A stretch of DNA of 64,000 nt from Arthrinium phaeospermum (lineage: Eukaryota > Ascomycota > Sordariomycetes > Amphisphaeriales > Apiosporaceae), in NCBI GenBank assembly GCA_006503535.1, contig QYRS01000007.1, positions 1,364,001 to 1,428,000 of the forward strand, read 5' to 3'. Positions 41,635 through 54,143 of this stretch are shown piece after piece (position 1 is the stretch's first letter; each line of letters opens with the position of its first letter). The notes under the pieces are model-generated. The model did no database searches. It had not been told where the DNA came from and worked only from the letters and a program-made list of their open reading frames with translations. The translations under genes were made by a program, and so were the position numbers.

Positions 41635-42190
41635 TTACTTCCTGGGCCATTTGTCTTTGGTGCTGCGCCCTTCCGGGCTTTGTCGGATCCCTGGCTTAGC
41701 ATATCCCTTCTCGATGTCTTCCGGTCTCAAACGAGGTGTGGGCGGGACGTCGTCAAGTCGCACACGACCACGTGAAGCACGGCCCGAGGACTCCTTTACG
41801 GATTTGGGAAACTCGGTGCGACGGGGCGTCAGCGCCGTGACGACCTTCCTTGCAGAGCGGCGCAGGGTTTCACGAATCCTCCACTCTCTCTTCTTTGCCA
41901 CGTAAAACAGGACAGCCATGGAGACTGCAGATTTTGCAGTCAGTATATGTTGTGTTTGGTTGCAAGGTGCTCAAAGAGTCGAAGAAGAAGAGGAGGGACC
42001 TACTGCCTAGTACTGCTACCACGCTGACGACGACGATGATGGCCACCATTCCTCCGTGTGATATCTCGATGGCGCCCGGGCTGCTTCCCGACGCTCCTTC
42101 GGCGTTGTCGATGCCGCTGGTGGTGCTGGGGCCGTAGATGCTCGGGTCCTCCGTCGCCAAGGGGAACGGGGCGTTGGTGGTCGACGCCAT
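41635..42190 (-). CDS. Small single-pass membrane protein, uncharacterised fungal family
   Basis: Two exons (42004-42190 and 41635-41924) join in frame to 158 residues. The start at 42190 gives MASTTNAPFPLATEDPSIYG, a Ser/Gly-rich head without a signal peptide, then a hydrophobic span of about 23 residues (MVAIIVVVSVVAVLG, then ISMAVLFYV across the junction), immediately followed by AKKREW and a basic cytosolic tail rich in Arg, Ser and Pro (ARKVVTALTPRRTEFP). Charge distribution predicts an outside head and an inside tail. I recall homologues of this layout in other Sordariomycetes as hypothetical proteins, but no function can be given. Confidence 0.72.
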
Positions 42191-44261
42191 GTTTGTTGGT
42201 GAATGCAAGTGACCTGCACTGGGGTATATGCGCAATCCAAACAATGAAAAAAAAGGGAATCGATGATCGGTCTCGTCTCTGCCGGAACAGTAGCACAGCA
42301 CTGGGGGGTATCAATCAACACAGTTGACAAATGGTTCGAGACAGGCAGGCAGACGGGCAGAAGAAGAGTAATGGAAGGTAAAGAAGGAATCCTACACGAG
42401 TTCTGCGTTTTGGGTAGGTAAGCAAAGGTATATAGCTAGATCGTGGCCCACGACCAATAGGCCGTGGTCATGTATACCACCCATTAATAAACCACTTCCC
42501 CAGTTCCAAGTATCCCTTCTTCTTGCGCAACCGCCCAGGAGGAGCCGCTCTCCAGAATTTTCATCCCAATGACATGCCTTGGCACTATCACGACCCATGC
42601 ATAAGTCAGCAGCAGGCAGTTCTGCCATTGGACACCAATAGGCGGTGCCAGCTGTGACTGCAACTCTGAAAGTTCTCTTTCCCGCAAGAGATCGGGTGCG
42701 CGGCCACCTGCTTGCTGCCAGTTCTTCTTAGATCACGCATGTGCCCAAGATCACCCAAGAGCGGAGAGGGGCCCAGGTCTATAATTGGCGATGCGCGGTA
42801 CGTGTGCGCCTGTCCCTGAAACCTTAACGGCTTATAAAGTCGACGTCCATCTGTGTGCTGTCGCTGGTGATTGGTGCCAGGCCTGCCTCGAAGCGCTGAG
42901 CACCCCTGGATCCAGCCGCCAAGCACGCTAGGCCGGGCCAATCAGCGGCTCGGGTGCAGGGGTCGGCACTTTAAACTAGAGTTGCAGCTGGTGGAGTGTC
43001 ACATTTGTCGCCGCCTATCTCTTCAACATCTTTTTTCCCCCTCTTGCCAGACTCCCAGAAGCAGTGCCGACTGCGGACTGGTGGTTTTTTTCTCCGTTTC
43101 TATGCGACCCTGGGTCTGGGGTAGAGATTGGTAGGTTGCGGTTGCGCTGGTCGGGAAACCTGGTCGGTCTTGTTGTTACAGAATCGAGTGTTGGTCAATT
43201 TAGATGACATCCTGCAGTCTGGTCAACCCAAAATAACTACCGGTATCTGTCAATTCCGTGTCATATCATATCATATCTATCAATCAGACTTGAAAAGCAA
43301 AAGCCGTGGTAATCATGTATGTAGGCCATGTCACACTGCCACGTACATACATGCTTTTATGAATGAGTAAGAATGCTATTTCTATTTCTAGACTGCCCAG
43401 CCCCGACTTCCTCTCAAAATTCAGGCTGATTTTGCCGCCACTAGTAATGGGCCAAAAACACATACATTCAAGCCGATTCTCTTCTCCTTTTCTTCCCAAC
43501 TGCCAACCTCTGCAAGTATAGCCGGCTTCGGCGTCAATTTCTCTACCAAGCATGTGTTGCTCTTTGCCTTAGCAGCATGCCATCAATCAAGCCGCCAATC
43601 GTATATACATAGGGCTTGTGATGGCCTGGGACACAATCAAGCGGCGGCTACTCCAAGCAAACTTCGTCATGATGTTATACTGAATGATACAGCACTAGAA
43701 AGACTTGTATGCCTTGGTTGTTTATCAGCCCGATACGCCCAAAGTCGCTCTTGTCTTGTTGGGTTGGCCACACGTGGGAGAGGTGGCATGTGTTGGCTTC
43801 GGGAAAGTCTGCATATGCTAGTATCGGTCATGATATTCATCATTGGCATCTCACCTCACTTGGCGTTTGGCTGACGCAAGTCGAGGAAAATCCACGTCAG
43901 TCAATAACCTTGGCGCAGAGAGGTGAGCATGCGGAAAGAGTTTGCTTGTGCTATTCTGATACCATCACTTTAAAGTCAACTTTTATGTAATAGAAGCACG
44001 AAGCTTGAATTCGTCCGTCTCTTCATGAATAATACGTAGGTATATACACCAAGCCCGGTGTCGCAGCTAATAAACCGCTTTTTGAGTCCCGAGATCCCTA
44101 AGGCTGTCCTAATACAGCCATTGACAAAGGAAAGAAGAAAGAAGGGTAAGAAGAACCTGAACATCGTCCAAGTTTCTGAATTATTGAAGTATTTTTTCCC
44201 AAGTCGTAAATCCCCCGCTCAACCCAATCATGGTCATCTCGTAACGAGTATCGCTCGAACG
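42191..44261. other. Gene-free spacer, 2.1 kb
   Basis: No supported coding region on either strand. It holds the promoter of the small membrane protein at its left and the 3' end of the rhodopsin-like gene at its right. Confidence 0.5.
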
Positions 44262-45695
44262 TTAAGAACGCTCATCGAAGCGCGTCTCAATCTGCGTCCG
44301 CACGTTGATCTGCCCCTTGTGCGGATCGCACAAGACCTCCTCGGAGCTGTTCTCGGCGCCCAACCCGCGCTCAATCTTGGTGTCCATCGTGCCCAGACCG
44401 AACGAGGCGTCGCCGCCGCCGCCCCGCTTCTTGCTGCTGACGCCGCCGTCGCTCCGCTCGACGCTGTGCAGCTCCAGGCCCCGGCTACCCTTGCTTCGAG
44501 CGCCGAACGCGCCGCTGCCGTAGCCGTACCCGGCGCTCTTCTTGGCGCCCGTCGTCGAGCCGCCGCGGCCGTAGTACGAGCTGCCGAGCAGGCGCGGCAT
44601 GTACCGCGACGCAATGGGCTTGAAGGACGGGATCGAGGCCGCCAGGATCCCGACGTTGATCTCGATGACGGACCAGTACATGGCCGGCGAGATGACCCAG
44701 GTCGCGTCCGCGTCGACGAGCATCCGCGGGACGAAGGTGATGCGTACGATAGAAGAGATGCAGGCACTGTTTGGGAAAAGGGGTCACTGGTTAGCGCTCG
44801 TCTATACATGATACGTCTCCAAGCAATCTATAGGCAAACCCCCTTGGATGGAAAAGGGGTTGGCGAAAAGGGACAAAGGTACGGAAAAGAATACTTACAA
44901 CAATCCCAAGCACAGAATGACAGCCAGTCCGATCTTCTGCCGCCGCGGCACCTGCAGATTGACCACCAATCGAATGGGCAGCGTGTAGGTCAACAAGTCG
45001 GTGAAGATGTTGACGGCGGCGTTGGCCAGGTAGAAGGCGTTGATGTTGATGCACTTCTTCTCGGTGACGGTGATGTCGTACGCGGCGTTGATCGGGTTGC
45101 ACTGGAAGATGGCCGCGAGGACGTTGCCGCCCGCCTGGCAGCAGACCACGCCGACCATGACAATGGCCAGCCGCTTCAGGGTGCGGTCGCCCAGCCGCGC
45201 GTACAGCGCCAGCACCGAGAGCTTGATGAAGCCCAGGCACGCGTTGTAGAAGATGGACGAGAGCCAGACCGCCTGCGCGTACGTGATCATGTTCTGCGTT
45301 CCCCTGGCCGTCACATCCTCTATGTGGTCGCCCAGACCGTGCTCGACAGCAACCACTGTCACAACCGAGAAGGACAATGATAGCAGCTAGATGGGTTCAT
45401 TCAAGTTAGTCTTGTGTTATAGCCGGTGTGTGGCGCTTGTTTGCCGGTATTCTGGGTGTTCGGATGTGACCTACTACAGCGACGACTATGAGCCCTGCAT
45501 CGTTTTGTTAGCAATCGTATTTTCCAAGGAACGGGGCTCGCTGGTTGCGACTGGGGCTCACTCACCATCATCGGTTCCGACCTTCTTGACCAAGAAGATT
45601 CGTGCCCATAACCTTAGCACTATCGCAATTACTGTAATGACAGCAAATACGATGGCCACCGCAGTGACTGTAGGGCCTTGGGACTCCATTGCCAT
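44262..45695 (-). CDS. Seven-helix membrane protein with fungal rhodopsin-like (PTH11-related) domain
   Basis: Four exons (45566-45695, 45478-45494, 44899-45386, 44262-44766) join to 379 residues. Helix 1 is VAIVFAVITVIAIVLRLWA directly after the start MAMESQGPTV; the second exon is a 17-base microexon (GLIVVA) in helix 2, confirmed because skipping it breaks both the frame and the helix. Then come the family's cues: GLGDHIEDV, YNACLGFIKLSVLALYAR, AIFQCNPINAAYD, KKCININAFYLANAAVNIFTD, LLTYTLPIRLV and AMYWSVIEINVGILAASIP. The C-terminal tail is cytosolic, Gly/Ser-rich and charged. Proteins of this class include the Magnaporthe receptor PTH11, but PTH11 has an extracellular CFEM domain that is absent here. 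The role may be sensing or transport; the ligand is unknown. Confidence 0.88.
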
Positions 45696-48600
45696 CGTCG
45701 GGTAAGGGGTTCACACTTTGGCGTGGTTGTCTACAACCAATATGAGAAAGAAACAGGCTGTGTGGGCAGATGATGCTGGCACCGGGGCCGAAACAAGTCC
45801 TATGCTTGCTTGTATATAAAAAGTCTGTTGGGGCCTTCTTGAAAAGAACCACAACAGGTGCGAAAATGGGTTCACGGGAAGGGGCATCCAAGCGGAGATG
45901 GCGCTTCTCCCCGCTTATAGCTTTTGCACTTTTGGCCCTGTCTTGAAAGTCGGCGTCTTCTTGTGTTTCCGTTGTTAGTGTCCGCCAGCCGGCAATGACC
46001 AGGTGTGCGTTCTGGGTATCAGGGGTAATGTATCAACGGGGCGAAAGCATTGATGGCGATCGGCTCGGATAATTCCATGCCCAAACTCTTTATAGTCACG
46101 AATGCAACGTATAAGAAATAACTTAACGAACCCGGGGGCACGGGTACATTTGCTATTTAGACGAGGTGGTTCTTGGGATTGGACTACATCAGTAGATAAG
46201 TGGTACCGCCCCTACTCCTCGGGACGCGGACCGGCATATCAGCCACGGCATACACAGATGCAGCATGCAGCACCACCTTGGTAAGTAAGTCCAAAGTCTT
46301 CGGATATTACAGTACCTTCTCCCATCGAAAGTACCGCCTGGCCGTGTCGCGAGATACGCCTCAGGGGTCCTGCCGAGCGACTAACCTGTGGCATAGTACA
46401 TACTTCGGGATTAGTTTGGGACATATGCGGCTGATCTCGCGTTGCCGTTACCGTAGAGTAACCCTGGAAATTTGGCGGCGGAGTCTGCTGGCCTTCGATG
46501 CGAACGTAGAGATAGATATCTACATGCTCTTGGGACTTCGCTCACCCCATACACCAGCACTAGAAACCTTGCAATTTCTGGTGATACGGCAAGGTCCATC
46601 AAGAGCCACTTGTAAGGCGACGATACCCCGGTTTCCGAGAGGGCTCTGCTCGCGATATTCTGTGCGCCAGTATCGTGTGCAGTGATAGGCCTTACTGTTT
46701 CCCATGACTCAGTCCCACCCCCATTCCCCATTCGTAGATAATCGCCCAAGACGGCTCGATTCCGGGTGGGGGGCAATGTCCCTAGGCTGCCCAATGCTAG
46801 CTCTCCCAGAGTATAGGGTGGTCTGAGTTCGGATATGAGCCCTGCTATGTGGTGCCGATCAGAGGTGAGGTGCTGTCAAGGACAGACCAGCATGCGAAAC
46901 AACAGCGATACCCGGAAGCGTCGAGACGCTCCTTGATCCGAGTTTGCTGCTAGCTACTGGTTCCACGATTCCGGTTTGTTTGGTTACCACCCTGGCAGCG
47001 TAGCGATGGTAAGCCGGGCAGCCGGGCAGAACCCGATAGTGGAACAGACACTAGCCTGCCTGTCTGCTTTCCGATTCTCTGGACAGTGCTGTGGACAGTA
47101 CTCTGAACACACAGACACAGCAAGTCTTGCCCTGACAGCTGACAGCCGAGTTGTCTGTGTAGCCGACGTCATTAATAGTATGCATCCTATCAGGGGTTTG
47201 CAGTTTCACATGCGACGGGCATGCGAGCATGCATAGAAGCTGTGTATTAAGCGAGATGCATACGTATATGCACCCTCTGAACATCCTCATATCCCCCTAG
47301 GTCAGTGCCCGTCACCTGCGTCGATGACCGACCTGATAATGGCCTGACGGGAGACGGCTGAGAGGCCTTCGAGGTCGCAGACTGACTCGAGCAGTAACAG
47401 GAGGCGCTCCCATGTCAATAACCAGGTTACCAGGCTGTTTCTTGTACCTTTTGCTTGTTCCGGTCAAACTTTGCAGATTGTCGCAGTTGAGTGAGGGGAT
47501 AGCCCAGTACTGGATGGGATGGCCTACTGGATGGCCCAGCTCAGCTATGGCAAAAGTGGGTTCGCAGTGGCTGCTTCGAGGATTACACAGAAGCACAAGC
47601 GAGGCGCAGGATACATAACCCAAGGCACAAGAGTTTTCGCAAGTTGTGAACTGTTCCCAATTGGGTAGACGAGGTTGTTAGCAAAACCTCCAGGCGGCCA
47701 TTATTTCATACTACTCGTACTATCAACAGGGCACAGAGTATGCAGATCCTACACAAACCAAGGATGTCCCAGTCGAGCTCTGCCATTGAGGAGAACACTG
47801 AGTATTGCACTGAGGAGTAACGGTTGACGGCTAGCGGGATGTGCAGTACCTTCGCACTGGTGTCTCGTATGGAGGATTTGGTTCGCAAGGTTCCAGGTTT
47901 TCTCAAAACATCCACCATTCCTTCGTATGCATGTATTGCTAGGTAGCGTTAGCGACATCCGAAAAACTCCACCCGAGCTGCAGACCGTTGCAATTGCAGC
48001 TGCCACTTGGGCCGAAAAAGTAATGAATGTGCCCGAAATGGGCAAGATGCTGCATTGCAGTGCCCAACGTAGCTTTTAGCCAAGGAGAGAGCGTTCGAGA
48101 AAATCTGCAACATCAATTGCACATACATGCATGCATCAATGCAATTGAGCCCAGAAAAACGAAGGATGTCAGGTGCCACGAGATTCAGACAGGTTCAGCG
48201 ACACCGGTTGGCGGTCAAGGCATCGGCCTGCTCATGGAGGTGAAGCTCGAAAAAAAAAGATTCAGGCTTCATGGCTCTAGCAAAAAGTATGTACCCCCAT
48301 TACTGCCCCCATCTTGCAGGGCTCGCAGGGCTGGAAACTAGCTGCCTAGGGCTGTTTATCGGGCTGTTTGCCTCTGACATTGTGGGCGCTCCAGGTGCTA
48401 GGGGCGAATACTGCCTTGGCAATCCACACTTTAGTTCTCGGATGCTCGCTAGTAGGTTGATTTAAAGACTTACTAAACGACGGAATTCTCCGACCCTTGC
48501 ACGTAGTGGTACGCATCTCGAGAACAAAATTGGCTGAGCTGTCTTCACAGTATATGGCCAGAGACATGAAGTCTAATTGCAGTCTATTCGGTTCTGCGCC

Positions 48601-49314
48601 GCATCGTCTCCTACCATCACACCTGTGACGAATCTTGCAGTGCCGGACTCGGTAAGATGCTTAGCGATGAGGCCTGGGAGTCTGGGACAGATAACCGGGG
48701 GTTCAGCCGGGGGGTTCCTCCGGGACAATCCTGACGGGACAAGGGACTTTAGGGACATGGCTGTCGGTGGGTCTCCCCTTTCCGGCCGCCGATCTCTCAT
48801 CCTGAACTGGAAATCATGCCGAACCCATCATGCCACCCAGACTCTTCGTCCGCTGGGCAGAACGCTGGGTTCGCTCGCACCTTGCTACTACTACATCGTA
48901 ATTTGCGGGGGTGTATTTGCAATTGGCGTTGGACCGCACAGAGGAGCCAGACTCCCAGCAGCAGAACCAGCAGTACTCCCAGGGCGAACCAAAACCAAAG
49001 CTACATACTACATACTTAGCCTGGTATGGTTCAGAAATCGGTATGTATCAGGTCTTAGCCTCCTCGAAAGGTGCCACGACGCAGTGGGGTTCATCAGTAG
49101 CATGGAGATGATGGCATGGATCAAGCTATCATGCAGCGTAGGAAACAGTGTTGATCCTGATTTTGATCACATGCTGCTCTCTTCATGCCCGCTCGCTCCG
49201 CTGTCCTGATCTCTGGGGAAGGAGAGCTCATGATATAATCTGCGCGCCCCGGGCGGATGTTAGACAGCGACTATCCCTCGTAAGCTTCTTTGTCTTTGAT
49301 ATTACTGGCTCACG
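45696..49314. other. Gene-free spacer, 3.6 kb
   Basis: Both strands were read and no domain or plausible exon chain was found. The longest frame, 48577-49209 plus strand, has low-complexity composition and no family resemblance. The right end holds the promoter of the P450 gene. No transposon motifs seen. Confidence 0.5.
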
Positions 49315-50965
49315 ATGGCGCTGCTGAGCTTCGTCAACGTCGTCCTCCTGGGCGTAGCGTATGTGCTATTCAAGGTTGTCTACCAGATCGTGTACAACCA
49401 CTTCTTCCATCCTTTGGCCAAATTCCCCGGTCCCTTCTGGGCAGGCATCACTCGCCTCTGGCTTACCTACCACAATGTGAAGACGGACGAGCCTTATGTC
49501 GTCCAGGCTCTACACAAGAAGCATGGTATGATCTTCTTACATCCATTGCCAGTATGATTCTCGAAGGACATTGCTTATTGATACCGCCTCGTTACCGTAG
49601 GCCCAATCGTGCGGATAACACCATCTTTGCTCATTGTGTCGGATGCCACCAAGTTACCCGACATCTACAGCCGCAATGCCAACAAGTCAAAGCACTATAT
49701 CACCGGTAGCTTTGGCGAGACCGAGTCCATGTTCAACATGCAGGACCATAAGGTTCATTCTTACTTCCGCAAGATCGCCGCGGGTCCCTACAGCTTCAGC
49801 AACATCAAGCGCATGGAGCCGCTCATCGACGCCAACATTACGAAATGGATCGGCAAACTCGACACCCTGTTCGCCCAGACGGGTAAGACGTGCGATTTTG
49901 CCAACTGGGCCGTCTATATGGCGTACGACATCATCAGCGAAGTCGGGTTTGGTGCCCCGTTCGGTTTCATCGACCAGGAGACCGACGTTGGCGGCTTGAT
50001 CCAGGGGTTCCACGATGGCTTGGTCGCGTTCGGTATCATGGCCCGCCTTTACCCCTTCACGAATTGGGTGAAGAGCACCTTTTTGGGCAAGTACCTGGTC
50101 GCCAGCCCCGAACAGGACAGTGGTATCGGTACTTTGATGAGGTTCCGCGATAGGCTGATCGCGAAGCGGTATGCGGATATTGAGAACGGAAAGACAGGTG
50201 GACGGATCGACCTTCTACAAACGTGAGTCTTCAAACGTATTTGCGCACGTGACAGATAGAAACTAACGTTGGTCCCTATCCAGTTTCATCGAAGCACGCG
50301 ATGACATGGGAGAGCCTCTGGATCTCGAATACATCAGAGCCGAGATCCTGCTTGTACTCATGGCCGGCGCTGACACCACAGGCACCGCCTTCCAGGCGCT
50401 CATGCGCGAGATCTGGTCTCACCCGGGCGTCCTCGAGAAGCTGGTTGCGGAACTGGACGCCGCCACCGCCGCGGGCCACCTGTCCGCCATTCCGCAGTAC
50501 GAGGAGGTGCAGCAGCACTGCCCCTACTACCTCGCCGTGGTGAAGGAGTCGATGCGGCTCAACCCGTCGGCGCCCAACATCTTCCCGCGCCTGGCGCCCC
50601 CCGGAGGTCTGACCCTGTTTGGCCAGTTCGTGCCCGAGGGCATGGAGCTGACGTGCAACCCGTGGATTGTGCACCGCGACCCGCGCATCTACGGCGACGA
50701 CGCCGAGGAGTTCCGCCCGGAGCGCTGGCTCGAGGACCCGGAGCGCACCAAGGAGTTCAACAAGTACAACATGGCCTTTGGCTACGGCGCCCGCGTCTGC
50801 CTCGGCCGCGAGATCGCCAACATGGAGCTGTACAAGGCGCCCCTGCAGTTCTTCCGCACCTTCAAGATCACCGTCGTGAACAAGGGCGACTATATCTACA
50901 AGGGCGGACTCACTTACTACGAGAACCTCGATGTCAAGCTCGAGAGGCGGGAGGCCCTGGCTTAA
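49315..50965 (+). CDS. Cytochrome P450 monooxygenase, microsomal
   Basis: Haem-thiolate monooxygenase anchored in the ER by an N-terminal helix (VNVVLLGVAYVLFKVVYQI), followed by the hinge HPLAKFPGPFWAG. Three exons (49315-49525, 49601-50222, 50284-50965) give 504 residues, a normal length. The I-helix reads LMAGADTTGTAF, with the acid-alcohol pair (D-T) for oxygen activation. The K-helix ExxR is ESMR, the PERF region reads FRPERWL, and the haem loop is FGYGARVCLGRE, with the cysteine ligand. The overall pattern resembles the pisatin demethylase-like group of fungal P450s. No biosynthetic backbone enzyme is near, so it looks like a stand-alone xenobiotic or fatty-acid oxidase. Substrate unknown. 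Confidence 0.93.
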
Positions 50966-52973
50966 AAAAGAAGTATTCTACAACGGCTGGAAACGCAAGG
51001 TTCGGTGGTTTATTTGACTACGATTTGATAAAAAGACTATTGGGAGTTACGTTAAGACAACGCCCAGCATTAAAGTAGAGGTCACCGACGGCCCTTAGCA
51101 ATAGAAAGGGACCATCTTATATATGTACATAATCAATAAGAATGAACAAATCAAATCATACATACATGTACATATGTAAATCCTCTGACATGTGGCAATA
51201 CATCTACTAAGCCCCAAGAGGCTCACAGCTTTCGCTGAAGACTTGTTCGAAGCAGCCTTTTAAATCAATGTTGCCTCTCAAAGTTGTTCATAACAGCTAG
51301 TGCTGACCTTGATATTTCTCAAAATGAGATGTCCAAGATTATTGATGCGCTGCCCAGTTGGAAACGGTAGAGTTGTGGGAGCAGACGGAAGATGGGGAAG
51401 CGCCATTCTGAAAGTACAAATGATTTCAAGGACTCGCAGACTCAAGGAAACGGAGATACCACCATAAGCGTGCAAAGGTTCGAATCCAGATGGGGTTGTT
51501 TGATAATGACAAACAAGACAAACATATTTCCATAAAGATATAGCCCAAGGGTCCCATGAGGTCCCATGGCAGAGCCATTGACTTTAGCTGCTGTTTGTCC
51601 CTCGGGGGCAGTCTTTCGTCAATATTACGCCCGTATAATGGGAAAATCACGTTGAACGTCTCGGATTAGCCGCTTCAGATTGGCATTGCGGGTTTGCTGT
51701 TGAGCGGCACCTGCCCAGCCAAGGTGCAAACTGCGTATAAACAAACTCAGCCAGCAAGGACATGGTGTCATACGGTAACGACGAATATTTACAAGTGCCG
51801 CTATATATAAGAGGTATGTACCCAACCAGTTAAGGCTCTTATATGCGACCAATCTCGACATCCATTCCCTCACTGCACTGCGCTTGCTACATATTTCTTG
51901 TCTGTCCCTCAGTGTTACTGGGTGAATCTTACGAAGAAACAACGGAGACATGTTTTCACATGGAGACGCATCGTCGAAGCATCGGATCGTGCTCGCGTCT
52001 GTCGTGTGTCTGGTTATTTGTAAATTCCCTCTCAAAGACGTACATCGTGCCCCAAACACTGACTAGCACTTTGGAACAGTAGCTCTCATCGCTGCAAACG
52101 TGGTCGCGGTGCTCTATGATATGAGTCATCGACCAGGGAAGGGCCATGCTGGCAGTCCCGGCAATCTTGAAGAATAGACAGTTGTCGGCATTCACATAGG
52201 AAGTCAGATTCAGGGGTAACCTTGGGCTATAGCCTGCAGCGAAAACGGATGGCCAATTCGGCCAGTACTAGATTTCGCCGAACTTCTGGGGTTTGGAAAG
52301 GGTATGGACTGTCGTCCGTGTTTGATAGTATCGGTCTACTCGAAGAGTAGCCTGGATCGAGTATTTTATTTTAGGATCCTATAGCTAAATCATAGCATTT
52401 TGTTGCTGCCATGATTCTCGGCGACATATGTTCCAGACCTGCCGTGACAAGAATTAGAGAATGGCATCACTTGTTGCTGAATTACTAAGAGTCATAATCT
52501 GCCTACCTGTACCGTTTTTTCGTCTATCTAGACAGGTTAAAGCCAACGTTTCGATCATTAGTGAGCTCCTTTGAAAAACAGACTTCAGGGGAAAGGGCTA
52601 GAACCAGGAGTGCAACAGTACCACGATCGCGTACTACATGCATGATAACATAGCCCACCTGGGCTAAGCTGGCTTGCAGAGTTTCAATTATTCCCTTGTG
52701 CGTTTCTCAAACAGGTAAAAATAAAAACGAGTTATTGCGAAGTATAGCGTGTAGTGCAGGAAGAAATCATTCACCTACAGTCGAGCCGCTTGGTGGCTGG
52801 CAGTCGAGAACAAGATCAAGTGGGGCATGGCAATTCGATTGATTGATCGAAGTGCGAAGGGACCCCACGAATGACATAGCTCACCTAAAGCAACCTCTAA
52901 GGTTAAGTCGCGTCATGCAACGTTCAATCAACCACCGGTGCGACTGAATGCCAACGGTCAATCGCCAGACACC
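50966..52973. other. Gene-free spacer, 2 kb
   Basis: AT-richer noncoding DNA. No gene is supported; the right end holds the RAD10 promoter. A B-box-like GGTTCGAATCC near 51479 has no tRNA around it. Confidence 0.5.
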
Positions 52974-54143
52974 ATGGATGACGATGACTATGGCGCGGAT
53001 GCAGATCTTCTAGATGCCCTTGCATCTTCTTCATCTAGAACAGCCCCCTCCAATCCCACCAAGCCGGCTCCTGCAGCGCGCATCCAACAACCGACGCCTC
53101 AGCGACTGGACAAAGCACCACCCTCCGCCAACTCCCCGGCCGCCGGGCCCAAGATTGTCCAGCCCACGCCCCAGGCACTTCCCCAGCGCGGTTCCGGCTC
53201 CAACATCCTCGTCTCTCCTAGGCAGAAAGGCAATCCGGTGCTGGCCTCCTTGAAATCGGTGGCATGGGAGTACAGCGATATCCCGGCCGACTATGGCCTA
53301 GGTTTGACGACGTGTGCCCTGTTCCTCAGCTTGAAGTACCATCGGCTCCACCCGGAATACATATATAAGAGAATACGTGATCTGCAAGGCAGGTACAATC
53401 TGAGGATACTCTTGACCATGGTCGACATTCCCAACCACGAGGACTCGTTGCGCGAGCTTTCAAAGACGTCCCTGGTCAACAACGTGACCGTCATCCTCTG
53501 CTGGTCCGCCGCCGAAGCCGCACGCTACCTCGAGCTTTACAAGTCGTACGAGCACGCCAGTTTCGCGGGCATCAAAGGCCAGCAAGCCACGAGCTACACA
53601 GAGAAGCTGGTCGAGTTCGTCACTGTGCCGAGAGGCATCAACAAGGCAGATGCCGTGTCGCTAGTGAGCGCCTTTGGCAGCGTCCGCAACGCAGTCAACG
53701 CAGACCCCGAACAAGTTGCAGTCATCGGGGGCTGGGGAGAGAAGAAGGTCAAGAAGTGGTGCAGCGTTGTCGAAGAGCCCTTCCGGGTCCAAAAGGCTGC
53801 CAGAAGAGGCCTACTTCCAAGTGAGAGCAGTAACAATGCCATGGAATCGGCCGTCCCTCTGAGCACAGTGCCGCTTCGAGATATGCCCGCCGCACTTGCA
53901 GCAAGTGCATCACGAGGCAGCCAAACGCCTGGTCCACCGCAGGGAGAGAAATCGCAGAACAAACCCTCTCAGCCCCAGGCCTGGAATCCCGAGGATGCAG
54001 ATGATGAGGAGGCTATGCTGGCAGCTGCTATAGAAGAGTCCAAGAAGACTGCAGCTCTTGAGAAACCATCCAGTCGCAAGGAGGACGACCCATTGAGCGA
54101 TGGCATAGCCGCTGCACTCGCTAAATTGCGCGAAAAGGAGTAG
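52974..54143 (+). CDS. DNA excision repair protein RAD10/ERCC1
   Basis: Non-catalytic partner of the XPF/RAD1 structure-specific endonuclease in nucleotide excision repair and single-strand annealing. I take the ATG at 52974 (MDDDDYGADADLLDAL), since the frame upstream has no ATG; the protein has 389 residues and no intron. After a Pro/Ser-rich head come the conserved block SNILVSPRQKGNPVLASLK, then VAWEYSDIPADYGLGLTTCA and FLSLKYHRLHPEYIYKRI, the nuclease-like central domain, and VTVILCWSAAEAARYLE. The C-terminal double helix-hairpin-helix that binds RAD1 is visible as VSLVSAFGSVRNAVNA and VIGGWGEKKVKKW. An acidic/Gln-rich extension with EDADDEEAMLAAAIEES follows, resembling a ubiquitin-interacting motif; that is a tentative reading. 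Confidence 0.94.
   Translation: MDDDDYGADADLLDALASSSSRTAPSNPTKPAPAARIQQPTPQRLDKAPPSANSPAAGPKIVQPTPQALPQRGSGSNILVSPRQKGNPVLASLKSVAWEYSDIPADYGLGLTTCALFLSLKYHRLHPEYIYKRIRDLQGRYNLRILLTMVDIPNHEDSLRELSKTSLVNNVTVILCWSAAEAARYLELYKSYEHASFAGIKGQQATSYTEKLVEFVTVPRGINKADAVSLVSAFGSVRNAVNADPEQVAVIGGWGEKKVKKWCSVVEEPFRVQKAARRGLLPSESSNNAMESAVPLSTVPLRDMPAALAASASRGSQTPGPPQGEKSQNKPSQPQAWNPEDADDEEAMLAAAIEESKKTAALEKPSSRKEDDPLSDGIAAALAKLREKE

Noticed and set aside
44058..45380. Plus-strand open frame of 440 codons
   Set aside because: Antisense shadow of the rhodopsin-like gene; the minus strand shows helices and family motifs.
48577..49209. 210-codon open frame in the P450 upstream spacer
   Set aside because: No domain, no codon bias and no homologous pattern recognised; judged to be chance.
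49315..50965. P450 as part of a secondary-metabolite gene cluster with the ABC transporter and reductase
   Set aside because: No polyketide synthase, peptide synthetase, terpene synthase or pathway regulator lies in the window, and housekeeping genes lie between the candidates.
51470..51500. GGTTCGAATCC resembling a tRNA B-box
   Set aside because: Flanking bases do not pair as a T-stem and no cloverleaf can be drawn.
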